Assembly: GCA_032718475.1 (NCBI GenBank)
Contig: JAUCBJ010004750.1
Span: 21,704 to 85,703 of the forward strand
Length of the DNA stretch: 64,000 nt
Reading direction: 5' to 3'
Origin: Nemertoderma westbladi
Lineage: Eukaryota; Xenacoelomorpha; Nemertodermatida; Nemertodermatidae
The position numbers were made by a program, and so were the translations under genes. A model generated the notes under the pieces. The model was not told where the DNA came from, ran no database searches, and saw only the letters and a list, made by a program, of their open reading frames with translations. Within the stretch, counting starts at the first letter, position 1, and each line of letters starts with the position of its first letter. Positions 23,789 through 34,073 of this stretch are shown in pieces.

Positions 23789-25424
23789 TAATATATGGAG
23801 TGGGCATGTGACTATATCATTTTATATTTGTTTTTATTTTATATTTATGTATGTATTATTATGTAATTTTATTATAATCGTTTCCTTTAATTTTATTTAG
23901 TAGAATGTTATTTTAGATTATTTAGTAGATTAGTGCAATATATTAGTGTTTATTACGTAATTACATATATATAATATATATTTAGTGTGACGGCGAGAAA
24001 TAATTTTTTCTCTTTCCTTACTGTCCGTATCATATTATAAATACGTGACTACAGTAAGATGAAATGTCCGTACTTATTCAAGTACAATAAAGCTCCTACT
24101 ATACTTGGTATTATTGGTATTGGTATTATTGGTAGGCAGAGTATTAGGAATGCAAAGTTCAGATCCTCGTGTCTCGGCTAAACCAAGCTCTGGGTAGACC
24201 TTGGAAACGACTTGCCTCTTCACACTGACATTGCTTCGTGCGATATTGCTCTCATACCATATATAATAATACATATAGTAGTGTGATGTCCCTCTAACAG
24301 TAGCGTGAAACGCAAATAAATCTGTTAAACCTTTTGACCATCTGTAATTCTAGTCGATTAAGATATCGCGGCACCCACCGATATACTTGAAAGACAAATT
24401 CTAGAATCAGTGGTTAACGTCCCCAGACAAGTTCTGGAATAAATCGGTGCCCATCTTAAATATTAATTTAATATTTAGTAAACTCTGTAAAATTCAGATC
24501 CTTTAAATTTCTAGTCAATTAAGATATCGCAGCACTTACCGATACTCTTAAAAGGCAATTTTCTAGAATTAAGGATCCTCAGTCCCCAGACATGCTCTGG
24601 AATAAAAATTGTGTCAATCTTAACATCAAATAATAAAATTCACGGGAATAAATTTAAATTCATATTTTAAATGAATTTCATAAATTGTCATTTTGCGCAA
24701 TTTATAACATTCCCAAAATTCCATTAATTAATAGATCATGGGAGCGGAGATTCACCCTATTGAGTGTATTAGAGTGCGAGAATCTCCAACATATAGTCAA
24801 TAGCCAATAAAATTAATAAAATCATACATAAAGAGGATATTGACAATTAAAGAATTATTATTAAATAGCATCCCAGATCTGTATGCATGAGAATTACCCT
24901 AATTCTACCGCTAGCATTCCATAATGTCACCATAGCAACACCCACGCTAGAATTAGAAGCAAGTTAAAAGAGCAATAGAAAGCTTGTCCCATTGCATAGC
25001 ATAGAGAATACATAGCACACTGTTAGTATCCAAAGATACACAGTAATAACGTGACATTCTGGAAGGCACTGACTAACGGACAAATGGCCTGTATGTGTAC
25101 AATTGGTGACAGTTGTGTGGAATTTGTGCGTTTATAGGTGAATGTTACTGCTAAAGTATGTTTACAGTAGCTAGTCGCAATTGTGAAAGTAGCCCAACTC
25201 TCCTATAGAAAGAACCTAAAGTGGATTCAAGCCTTTGGGACGGACAGTGGAGTGACTTGTGCCGGTTATCGTTGTCGTGCTGTTGCTACATGTTGGCGTA
25301 AACCCCGCGACGACGGTACATCGGCGCTGAGAATCCCACTGTCCGGGGCGAAGAGAGGTAGGCAGCGACGCCCGCTCGCCTAAACATAAACTCATTACAA
25401 TATTAATAAACTCAGATAGCAGAT
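23789..25424 (+). other. Non-coding interval inside the LTR element
   Basis: AT-rich. It contains an imperfect duplication of about 110-130 bp (near 24345-24455 and 24505-24615), each half with gattaagatatcgc-like and ccccagac...tctggaataaa segments. A GC-richer patch of about 200 bp at 25183-25383 is open from a GTG but lacks recognisable features. It could hold an internal promoter or splice acceptor for the downstream ORF (inference only). Confidence 0.5.
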
Positions 25425-26573
25425 ATGACGGAGTTGATAGAAGATGATCTTGGTATCAGGGAGCGATATACTCTACCTTTACAAGCATTTGTGGATAGCT
25501 TGATACGCGATGAAGCCGATCCAACCATTACGGAGGACGATGGTCGTTATATCGAACCGCCGATGTCCCAAGAGCAACTTACGCGTGAATTGGACTATCG
25601 AAAATTCACCGCTCGCTATACGCATCGTAATGGTACGTATATGGACTTCCTAACTACCGGCCATCCTATCGATTTACATGATACGGACGATGTAGACACC
25701 GAAAGGGAAATGGTTCTATTTAAATATCATACCCAGCGGAGTCGTAACGATAAACCGAAAATAGATCACGAAAATTATATTCGTAACAGACTGGGAAGAC
25801 GAACCAATATGCCTAGAATCTGAGGAGATTCAGCCTATCGCGCCCGGAACAGCGACAACGATTACATCCTAGAATGGTATCAAGGTCCACAGTGTCTCAC
25901 TGCGTACGATTATCGCCATGCCAACTATGTTTCTCAGCAACGTTGTCGGTTATGCGCATCGAGAGACCATGTTACTCCCATGGACACAAACGTCCGCTGT
26001 TCCTATTTCCACGAACAACCGGCGATGGAAATTTATTGCGCCTATTGCAGACTCAATAACTTGCATATTTTTGCGGTTTGCCCTCAATTTATGACTCAAT
26101 GTCACCATTGTCAACTAAAGGGACACGCCAGTTTCGATTGCCCTTTTAATCACGATTTGGAAAGCGTAGATGAAATGATCACACTACGTTACATCAGAGC
26201 TTGGGAAGCGAACGCTGATTTACATTGTGATTCGCGCCATCGTTATTATCCTGGACGCGCTTACGAAGGAGTTTATGCGTTCCATCCTTATCTATTCGCT
26301 TCTGTCGAACAGAAATCACGCATATCGAGTTACGAACTACTGAAGCGCGTCGGAGAATGTATTTCAACCAAATTCGTACACAAATTTCTCAGGAGTGTTA
26401 ATCCTAGCGACCTTCATTCCTATAACTTAATCAATTATATCCGTCAGGATCCGGACTATGGAGACTTATTTGTTAACTCACACCCCGAGTTACAGGAAGT
26501 ATATCGACGGCCTTACGAATACCGAGCCCGCGAACGCGAGTTGGAAAGAACCATTAAACCCGGAGGTTTCTAA
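25425..26573 (+). CDS. Second retrotransposon ORF with three zinc-knuckle-like motifs; one in-frame TGA
   Basis: ATG at 25425 (MTELIEDDLG) opens 132 codons to TGA 25821-25823. The same frame then stays open to TAA 26571-26573, so the whole unit is 383 codons with a single interior stop. Past the TGA there are three tandem Cys/His motifs between about 25945 and 26152: CX2CX4HX9C (begins CRLC), CX2CX5HX4C (begins CAYC) and a canonical retroviral-type CX2CX4HX4C (CHHCQLKGHASFDC). A Tyr/Arg-rich C-terminal part follows. Zinc knuckles suggest nucleic-acid binding, Gag/nucleocapsid-like (family knowledge). I do not recognise the N-terminal or C-terminal domains. It sits where some LTR elements carry a third ORF. 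ATG at 25980 could start a shorter product. Confidence 0.65.
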
Positions 26574-26872
26574 CTGCCTATGGTCCACCCACGGCCCTCG
26601 TTCAGACCACTCGTAAAGGACCCGTAAGAGCGGCTGTCTTGAAACGAGCTCTCAAAGCCGTTAGACCCCTCTCCCCTGACGTTGATGTCAATCAACCCGG
26701 TACTTCGACTGGCGGATACACCGACCATAATCCTACACCCTCTGATGCAATCATATTGCACCCTTCACCCAGGAGTTATAGCCCTCCTTGTAAAGTGGCT
26801 CGCCCCAAAGAGAAAAAGACTCTGGCTAGCTTTAAAAAACTGCGTAAACGCCGTCCGCGCAAGAAAGACTAA
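26574..26872 (+). pseudogene. Basic C-terminal extension of the zinc-knuckle ORF in the -1 frame
   Basis: Immediately past the TAA at 26571 the overlapping -1 frame is open without a stop up to TAA 26870-26872. It encodes a Pro/Ser/Thr-rich segment followed by a strongly basic tail (KKLRKRRPRKKD) typical of nucleic-acid binding or nuclear localisation. The direct abutment suggests it was once the C-terminus of the upstream protein. A separate start would have to be non-ATG, or the TTG/CTG region near 26639. No canonical slippery heptamer is visible at the junction. Confidence 0.5.
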
Positions 26873-26950
26873 CTGTTTAGAGTATTTACGTATATTAGAA
26901 ACTGTGATTTTGTATATTTTATAGACTCAAATCCCATTTTCTGGGAGCGG

Positions 26951-28207
26951 TGTAAAAGCTTCTGTGGGATATAACTGGCCCCTTTTGCTTCGCAATCCAG
27001 TTTCCCCCCAGGCGCTGTAATACTCTAAAAGGCTCTCTAACTATATATATATTCCCCTCGCCCGCAAGGTACCGTTATAGGTGTTTTAACGGACATAAAA
27101 GTCATTCTTCTATATACGTGTTTTGGCGGACATGGTAAGGCAAAAAACCCGCAATGCACCAAATACCTTTACACAGCTTAGCCGTGATGATTCATATTAC
27201 GACATCTAACAGCTGGTTGCTGACATGGAAACAGCCATTGGACACATGGTTCTTTGTTTAGCTTAAGCCAATCAGAGCGATTTTTTCTGTCGATGTGGAG
27301 CTTTTCGGCCGATCATACTAGGAGTGTTTAGTCTTACTGTTTTTTCTGATACTGTTGTGTTGTTGCTATCTAGGCCAGGAACACCGGCTCTAGAGTCAAT
27401 TCGTTTTCATACTTTAGAAGAAACATTAGTAGGCTTAAATTATAGAGCGTATAACTGTTATCTTAACATATCATATCACATATCGGTCCAGTCAAACAGT
27501 GTTACCATCTTAACCTACCGTCTTAATGCTATTTACTGTTGTGTTTTGGTTGAATATTATTATTTGGAGAACATTTATAAAGAACCCAAATTTCCCAATT
27601 TTCTTGATACACTACAGGTTAGAGAGACGGGTTATATATAGCGATTGCGACTTATATTGTTGTGGTTTGTAGTGAATTTAATGCTATTTGGTAAGCACTA
27701 CATGAGTCCGTTGCTGCTCTCTTTATATATGATAAAATTCATTGACGGTCGGCAAATTAGTGAGCAGTATTGTGTGTTACCGGTAGTGTGCCTGATTGTG
27801 ACTGATAACTAAGCATTTCCTAAAGAATGCGCCTCATACGTGAATCATAAGCCTTACCGACTTACCGTTGTGATTAGTATAAGTCATATCTCTGTTTACC
27901 TAGATAGAGCGCCACGTCCAAAAGGAACTGTTAATATTTCCCGAAAGTGAATAATATTAGTCAGAAATTATTTATTAACGATCAATCGAATAATACAGTA
28001 GGCTTACACTGCAATAATAATCTAAGCCCTCAGAATCCAGTCTCCCGGGTATATCCAGCGGGTGAATGGACGCGCACTAGGCTGGCTTCTGCTAATGTTG
28101 TGTTTATTGGTATTAAATATTTGTCAACTTCTAAAGTCTATTTGTAAACCAAAAGACATATAAATTTTGGCAGGTTAAACTGCTAAAGGTCTTCAAAAGC
28201 GCGTACA
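26951..28207 (+). repeat. 3' LTR (1,257 bp)
   Basis: Direct copy of 15935-17191, the same length, with three substitutions seen. Preceded by purine-rich gggagcgg. Followed by GATCC (28208-28212). Confidence 0.93.
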
Positions 28208-28212
28208 GATCC
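28208..28212. repeat. 5-bp target-site duplication (GATCC), right
   Basis: Matches 15930-15934 and defines the insertion borders of the LTR element. Confidence 0.88.
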
Positions 28213-28682
28213 TTACAAACACTAACCATAAGTTATCATTAGGCGTTCTAGAATACATTAACACATAGGAAACAACATTAGCATTTAAATTTACTAAATT
28301 ATCAACGTTACAAAGAATTGCAACACGCCTTATATATATGTTTTATTGAACAATTACGATGTTTGATAAATTCAATATAGATAATTAACACCAAACGCAT
28401 TAGTCCAATTAAACAACTAGTAGGTAATTAATATTATCACATAAATGCAAAAGCTGAACTATTAAATTATAACTTTAGTCTAGTTCACCAAAAAACTATT
28501 TATATGACTGACATAGACACTATCATTAAGCCACAGAATAATCAATTTCATCAAATATTATTTTAAATTAAGGCTAGCTACATAACATTACACCAAAATA
28601 TATACTTCAATTAAATCATAAACTTAGTACACAGGCGTCTATTATAACCATTATACTAAAAAAGCGAATAATATATAAGTTT
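28213..28682. other. AT-rich spacer after the LTR element
   Basis: No coding or repeat structure recognised. Confidence 0.4.
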
Positions 28683-28985
28683 GAATCAGCTGAAATTTAA
28701 ACCAGTTCTCGTCTTACAATCAAACTCGGTAAGATTAGATAAAAATCGAATACAAAATTTATTTGATGCACGCAAACTTAATGAAAAAGATACAAATTGT
28801 TTACAAAGCAAAACCCAAGGATGAGTAAAATCTGCAATATTTTCTACGTTGAAACGGTGATAATTAAAAGGCATTGGGTTCCAAACCCGCCTGACATTCC
28901 TATACCATGTGGTTAGAACCTGAGTACATTGTGGAGACCACAAATCCCATAATGGACTTCCGTAAAAATACATGCAATATAAACG
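28683..28985 (-). pseudogene. LINE C-terminal domain fragment
   Basis: A minus-strand frame reads FYGSPLWDLWSPQCTQVLTT, then WYRNVRRVWNPMPFNYHRF and HPWVLLCKQFVSF. This is the pattern of the post-RT C-terminal domain of CR1/Jockey-like LINEs (YGxxLW...W...VRRVW.LP..TH). Only this piece is recognisable; flanking sequence is decayed. Confidence 0.65.
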
Positions 28986-29180
28986 TTGAACACGGGATAA
29001 TACAGCAGGTCAAGCGAAACTAAACTCCCGAAATTGGTAATAATTGTCAATTTTTTCAAAATGTGACGTGTTGAACTGATGAATGATCCGTTAATAAATC
29101 AGTTAGTTAGGTTAGTCTGTGTTTGGTGTACAATAACAGAAACTGCTGGTCGTTGGTGATCTAACAACGAACCTGTTGCT

Positions 29181-30101
29181 TTTACTGAGGCCGGCAAAAA
29201 CACGATGTATGTATGTATGTATGTATGTATGTATAACCACCAAATGGCTTCCAACTACTTGCTTGTATTGGAAAATTGTAAATGCGACTATTTATCAATT
29301 AGTATCTAGTTGTTGAATAAAAAAGTTGGGAACGATTCGATGTGCGATATTCGAAATATTTGCATGTTATCAACATTATGGAACGCGAAATTAAATACCC
29401 ACAGCACACTTTTACAGTTGAACAACATTTCACTACTTATTGTCGATTGGAGTTACGTATATTAATTATAGCGTTAATTATTATTTTATCTGGTATTCAG
29501 TCAGTTAGTGTGTCAAGCAGTACATCATTTATATATCCTAGTTAAGTATGCGGGGCCCAAGTCACCGGTGGGTGGTATCATAATGATAAAATATTGTAGG
29601 GATGGGAATCTTTTCTAAGTGACTGTTGCAGCTATATCTTGATGGAAGGTTCGGTAAAGAGAATTAACGAGTCAATGATGTTTCGGAAAATAAGTTATCT
29701 TATCTCGACTATAAAGAATATAATGTTCTACATTATTTATACCATGCAATAAATAATTATTATATTTTTCAAATTTTTACACGTTTCGAATTTGTGCTAA
29801 AAATAATACTTCTGTCTACGTAATTCGAATGTTGAAATGTTGTTCAGCTGTCCAAGTGTAGTTGTGGATATTTAATTTCGCGTTCCATAATGTTGATAAT
29901 ATGCAAATATTTCGAACATCGCACATCGAATCGTTCCCAACTTTTTTATTCAACAACTAGATACTAATTGATAAATAGTCGCATTTACAATTTTCCAATA
30001 CATGCAAGTGGTTTGAAGCCATTTGGTGGTTATACATACATGCATACAAATATACAAACATACATACATACATCCATCGTGTTATTGCCGGCCTCAGTTT
30101 A
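29181..30101. mobile_element. 913-bp DNA transposon with about 275-bp terminal inverted repeats and TTTA target duplication
   Basis: The element proper is 29185-30097. The left arm (about 29185-29460) and the reverse complement of the right arm (about 29820-30097) are roughly 90% identical. Both start CTGAGGCCGGCAA, run through a (TATG)n tract and share the segment cgcatttacaattttccaat (in complement). TTTA lies directly outside both ends (29181-29184 and 30098-30101). The interior of about 350 bp is unique and non-coding. It is a non-autonomous, foldback-capable element; the superfamily is not assigned. Confidence 0.85.
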
Positions 30102-30416
30102 GACAAAAACTACCAAGTCTAAAGACCTAGTCTACCCAGTCAGTCGGTTCGTTATAATAAACTGAAGATTTGTGGAATGCTGCGCAAAAATAAGTGATAA
30201 AAATTCATAAATTTTACACCAAATGCAATATTTAACCTTTGATGACACTTCATCTCTTACCATGGAAACGAGGATCATTACCGCAATTTTTATTGAAAAA
30301 GTCACTTAACTTACCATTGATTGTCTACAATATTGGTGTCCTCAAGGGTCAACATATAATGTGATTCCGGACAATCGGCAAAGAAGATCCACAAGTATCA
30401 ATATCAATAAACTTAC

Positions 30417-30592
30417 AGTGTTTGTAATCTTATCCTCATTTAGCCGAAATAAAGCAGCCACTCCATCGGTAACGTGCAGATTAACAGGATAATCGGTAGT
30501 TCCCATCATATCAACAGCGCCACAGTCTCCAGAACCCATATCAGCGATAGTGAGGAATTTTACTTTCAGATTCTTGTTGAGTTGATTATAGA
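30417..30592 (-). CDS. Gene A, downstream internal exon (uncharacterised protein)
   Basis: On the minus strand a polypyrimidine tract and ttaccag precede an open segment of 176 nt that ends at a perfect donor, ACT|GTAAGT. Read with two leading bases completing a split codon, it encodes YNQLNKNLKVKFLTIADMGS and onward through GDCGAVDMMGTTDYPVNLHV to LNEDKITNT. The other two frames contain stops. It needs an upstream intron of phase 1, whereas the exon at 33520-33681 ends in phase 0, so another exon may lie in between or the two may not be joined directly. The product is not recognised. A 26-nt candidate exon followed by GTAAGT lies just downstream (about 30304-30329, unproven). Confidence 0.55.
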
Positions 30593-30734
30593 CTGGTAAA
30601 AAAAATTTAAAGCGTTTATCTATCTACCTACATGTGGTTTGAGGTTATTATAAGTAAAAAATTACAAGTAAAAAATTACATATATTATACATTATAATAT
30701 TATTATTATAATTATTATTATTATATTATTAGTG

Positions 30735-31190
30735 GACGTTAAACAGATTTCGTCAATGTCCAGGTCTCACCCTCGTATAAAAATACACTTTCCACTGTGG
30801 CTCGAAAGAACTTAGTCTTCATGTGCAAGGAGAGATCTGATTTCCAGATGGTATCCATTTTTGATAGAGCTACCCAAGCCTTTGCTTTCCTAACTTATAT
30901 GTCCTTTTAGCTACTCTCTATCCATGATCCAAGGTACTGGAAGTCATCGACCTTCCTTAGTTGATTATTACCGATGGTGGTCAACCTTCCATTAACAATA
31001 AAAGTCATGATTCGGTTTTAGTATCATTTATATGCAATGCAACCTCCTTAGCAGACCTCTCCACTTTGTTCAGTAGAAGTTGTCATCTGCTATGCAATTA
31101 CAAAACAGGGCGAGTCCGAGTCCGAGTCCGAGTCCGAGTATGATCGGTATATCTGCTGTTTCTAAGAACTTGTAGTGTGAAGCAAAATTT
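30735..31190 (-). pseudogene. Second RTE-like LINE fragment, minus strand
   Basis: The minus strand reads VDDFQYLGSWIESS, then RKAKAWVALSKMDTIWKSDL and FFRATVESVFLYEGETWTLT. This is the conserved post-RT segment also present in the RTE-type element at 1692-4974 but clearly a different, related family. Toward 31140 it includes the RT catalytic neighbourhood and a (gagtcc)n microsatellite (31110-31138). It lies in an intron of gene A in the same orientation. Confidence 0.75.
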
Positions 31191-31479
31191 TCACCAGTTG
31201 ACGCAATCCTCATTTTGTAATCAAATAAATCCAATAGAGCAAATCTGTTGCCTTGCCTTTACGTACGGTAGACCAGCCAGGATTAAAAGAAGAGTTTCAC
31301 CATTCCCCAGATTTAGTGTAAATTATATATTTTAGTGAATTTTTCTGCGAAATATCATGTAAATAGAAAGACATAAAAATAATGTCATTATCATATAAAG
31401 CAAAACAAATTTGTCGCTGAACATTCAAGAAATGACAACGGGGACTACAGGAAGGCTCCTCTCTCTTGGTTGTTACCTG
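31191..31479. other. Decayed interspersed sequence
   Basis: May continue the minus-strand LINE to about 31330. No confident feature seen beyond that. Confidence 0.35.
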
Positions 31480-32046
31480 AAAGTTGTCTTGAAAATTCCC
31501 GAGAGTTTGGAGCTCATTGACTCCATCATCATAGACATTGTATAGAACTGAAAGAGTCCCTCAAGAAATGAAAAAGAATAAGTGGTGGAACCAGGAAGCC
31601 TATTCTAGCTATTAGGAGGATGATTGAAGAGTTATCAAAAAATAAAGACAGATAGATAGATACCTGGCTGTAGTCTTTGTTGGTGTCTTTAAGACCTTCT
31701 GTATCCAGGTCTCAAGTATGTTCAGCTTCATGGCATTATATGGGATTCTGGGGAGATGACTTAGGAATATTCCATGCGGGGCTTTAACTGCTGACGACAT
31801 TAAATCTCTGGATGGCAAATACACAAGAAATTCACTGTGTTAAGTACAATGCACATAACTCCATCCAGATCCTGGGCAGATCTTTGAGATTACTGGTCCC
31901 ATTTCCAACCCCCCCCCCCCCCCCCCTACCTAAGTTTGACACTTGAACAAACACGCCACCGCTTGCAGGTCATTGCTTTCGCCGTGAGGACCAGCCTGTG
32001 CACAAGGGGGGGGGGGGGGGGGGGTAGGGAGTTATAGCTACACAAT
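31480..32046 (+). pseudogene. Heavily deleted RTE-type LINE copy
   Basis: Collinear blocks match the RTE element at 1692-4974: catcatagacattgtatag and ccctcaagaaatgaaaa (about 3495-3550), gaagagttatcaaaaaataa (about 3760), tggcattatatgggattc (about 3865), gatgacttagga (about 4147), ctttaactgctgacgac through ctctggatggc (about 4535-4570), and cgccaccgcttgcaggtcat...gaggaccagcc (about 4690-4740). Large internal deletions separate them. A C17 run (31910-31926) and a G18 run (about 32006-32024) flank the last block. The copy leads directly into the 70-bp satellite. Confidence 0.85.
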
Positions 32047-32880
32047 TTTGTCGATAGCTACATTACACAGCATTCTCAATACAGATACAATGCAGCATGT
32101 CGATTGTGGTGGCAGTTCAATTTGTTGTAAGTCGGTACAGCATTCTCAATGCAGATACAATGCAGCATGTCGATTGTGGTGGCAGTTCAATTTGTTGTAA
32201 GTCGGTACAGCATTCTCAATGCAGATACAATGCAGCATGTCGATTGTGGTGGCAGTTCAATTTGTTGTAAGTCGGTACAGCATTCTCAATGCAGATACAA
32301 TGCAGCATGTCGATTGTGGTGGCAGTTCAATTTGTTGTAAGTCGGTACAGCATTCTCAATGCAAATACAATGCAGCATGTCGATTGTGGTGGCAGTTCAA
32401 TTTGTTGTGAGTCGATACAGCATTCTCAATGCAGATAAAATGCAGCATGTCGATTGTGGTGGCAGTTCAATTTGTTGTAAGTCGGTACAGCATTCTCAAT
32501 GCAGATACAATGCAGCATGTCGATTGTGGTGGCACTTCAATTTGTTGTAAGTCGGTACAGCATTCTCAATGCAGATACAAAGCAGCATGTCGATTGTGGT
32601 GGCAGTTCAATTTGTTGTAAGTCGGTACAGCATTCTCAATGCAGATACAATGCAGCATGTCGATTGTGGTGGCAGTTCAATTTGTTGTAAGTCGGTACAG
32701 CATTCTCAATGCAGATACAATGCAGCATGTCGATCGTGGTGGCAGTTCAATTTGATGTAAGTCGGTACAGCATTCTCAATGCAGATACAATGCAGCATAT
32801 CGATTGTAGATTGTGTGATGGCAGTGTTATTTTTATCTTTTGCCGGTACAGCATTCTCAATGCAGATACAATTCACCGTG
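32047..32880 (+). repeat. 70-bp satellite derived from the RTE 3' terminus, about 11-12 copies
   Basis: Each unit contains cagcattctcaatgcagata, caatgcagcatgtcgattg, tggtggcagttcaatttg and ttgtaagtcggta. This aligns along its whole length to the last ~73 nt of the RTE element (4876-4950: ttgtggcggtgcaattttg, ttgacaagccggcacagc, attcttaaaaatgcagctgc, aatgcagcttgccgat). Copies are about 97-99% identical, except the divergent last unit with an insertion near 32808-32845. Short overlapping 60-codon frames are periodicity artefacts. Confidence 0.93.
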
Positions 32881-33519
32881 CAGATTATATATAGATATAT
32901 TTAACAAGGTGCCGTGCTCGTGGCACATGTTTTACCGTTACACACATCCTTACAGTGCATACTGGACCTCGGATATTTAGAAATACTCATACATATCGAG
33001 ATACCTGTAGGATTTCAGAACCGGAGGTACTTACATGAATGGATTACCTGAGGTCGGTAAGTGGGGTACTTACTTGCATTGATACATACCGTGGTACTTT
33101 ATACCCGTGTTACTTACATACATGTTTACATAAGCATACCAGGGGGGTAGACAGCTTCCATGCATTGATTCTTGACTGGTGGTACTTTGCATACAATCGA
33201 ACTACAGCAGCTGTGGTCTGTGGTCTGGTAGTACAGCGCAGTCGTACAGGCCTACAATAGCTGACCAGTAGGCCTACAACATAAACAACCAACTGTTTTG
33301 AATTCCCCCCTTACATCCGTATCACTGTACCTCATTGTATAAATCAGATTTGGTGATAGGGTGTAATAGTGCAATTTGAAATCCATTGTATCCACTATGT
33401 TATTATAACTACCAGTATCTATGTGTGGGAAAAAAAAAAAAAAATCGAACTACAGCAGCTTGCTTACCTTTAATATATAGTAAATTATCCTCTCCAAGGT
33501 GGTGGTGTATTATATTTAC
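32881..33519. other. Intron sequence of gene A
   Basis: Contains taccggta/taggcct-rich simple patches and an A-run at 33429-33444. No exon with good splice borders was identified. The short segment aatcgaactacagcagct occurs twice (near 33194 and 33445). Confidence 0.4.
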
Positions 33520-33681
33520 TGTTGGAACGGGACACACTAGGCAAGTAGATGTAATCTTAGTGAGGTAGATATCGGGGTGTTCCTTAATAAGGTCAGATAT
33601 TGATAAAGAACCAGCACAAAGAGACTCTCTGATGGAAACATCTGTAACCGAATCACCAGTAGCCCAAATAAGGGTGGCAAT
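33520..33681 (-). CDS. Gene A, second exon
   Basis: The minus strand shows acceptor attttcag followed by 162 nt (54 codons, phase 0 on both sides) encoding IATLIWATGDSVTDVSIRES, LCAGSLSISDLIKEHPDIYL and TKI, ending ACA|GTAAAT. The phase fits the exon at 35234-35773 exactly (that exon ends ...PLRLQ in phase 0). The other two frames contain stops. The function is unknown. Confidence 0.6.
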
Positions 33682-34065
33682 CTGAAAATAATATTTAATA
33701 CGGAAACATTTCAGAGAAAAATCGCGAAGAAATATCTTAATAATGGGTAAACAGTAAGGGGGTGGTAAAATGGGAAATTACTTCATTGTTTTGGTTAGTA
33801 GCCATGTCACTAACTTGATCCTTTCCCCTAATATTAAATACACTAAAACATTTTTTAACACTGTAAAAGCAACAAGTATGGATGTAGTTACAATCAAAAT
33901 AACATTAAGAAAATACTGCATATGAAACTTAAATTGTCTAAAAGGTGTTATATTTTTGGTGGATATATTTTACAATAAAATGTATGAATTGATAACTCCC
34001 GTAAGATCTCAGCGTCGCGTCGCGGTACCTAATATTTAATTATTAATGGTATAAACACTATAACA
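33682..34065. other. Intron sequence of gene A
   Basis: AT-rich, with no further feature seen. Confidence 0.4.
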
Positions 34066-34073
34066 TATGTTTC

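Larger units (their letters stand above)
15935..28207 (+). mobile_element. Non-autonomous BEL/Pao-type LTR retrotransposon
   Basis: A 12.3 kb element with two 1,257-bp LTRs in direct orientation, TG...CA termini and perfect 5-bp target duplications. Internal order: 2.4 kb leader, Gag-protease ORF of BEL/Pao type, 1.6 kb non-coding, a zinc-knuckle ORF, then a purine-rich stretch (gggagcgg) next to the 3' LTR as a likely polypurine tract. RT and most of RNase H are missing, and integrase is absent. The element must therefore have been mobilised in trans by a related autonomous copy (inference). The LTRs are almost identical, which indicates a recent insertion. Confidence 0.9.

Noticed and set aside
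25980-26160. Nanos-type zinc finger in the second retrotransposon ORF
   Set aside because: CAYC...NN...CP and C..C...H....CP looked Nanos-like, but spacing is CX2CX5HX4C and CX2CX4HX4C, the retroviral zinc-knuckle pattern, not the Nanos CCHC spacing.
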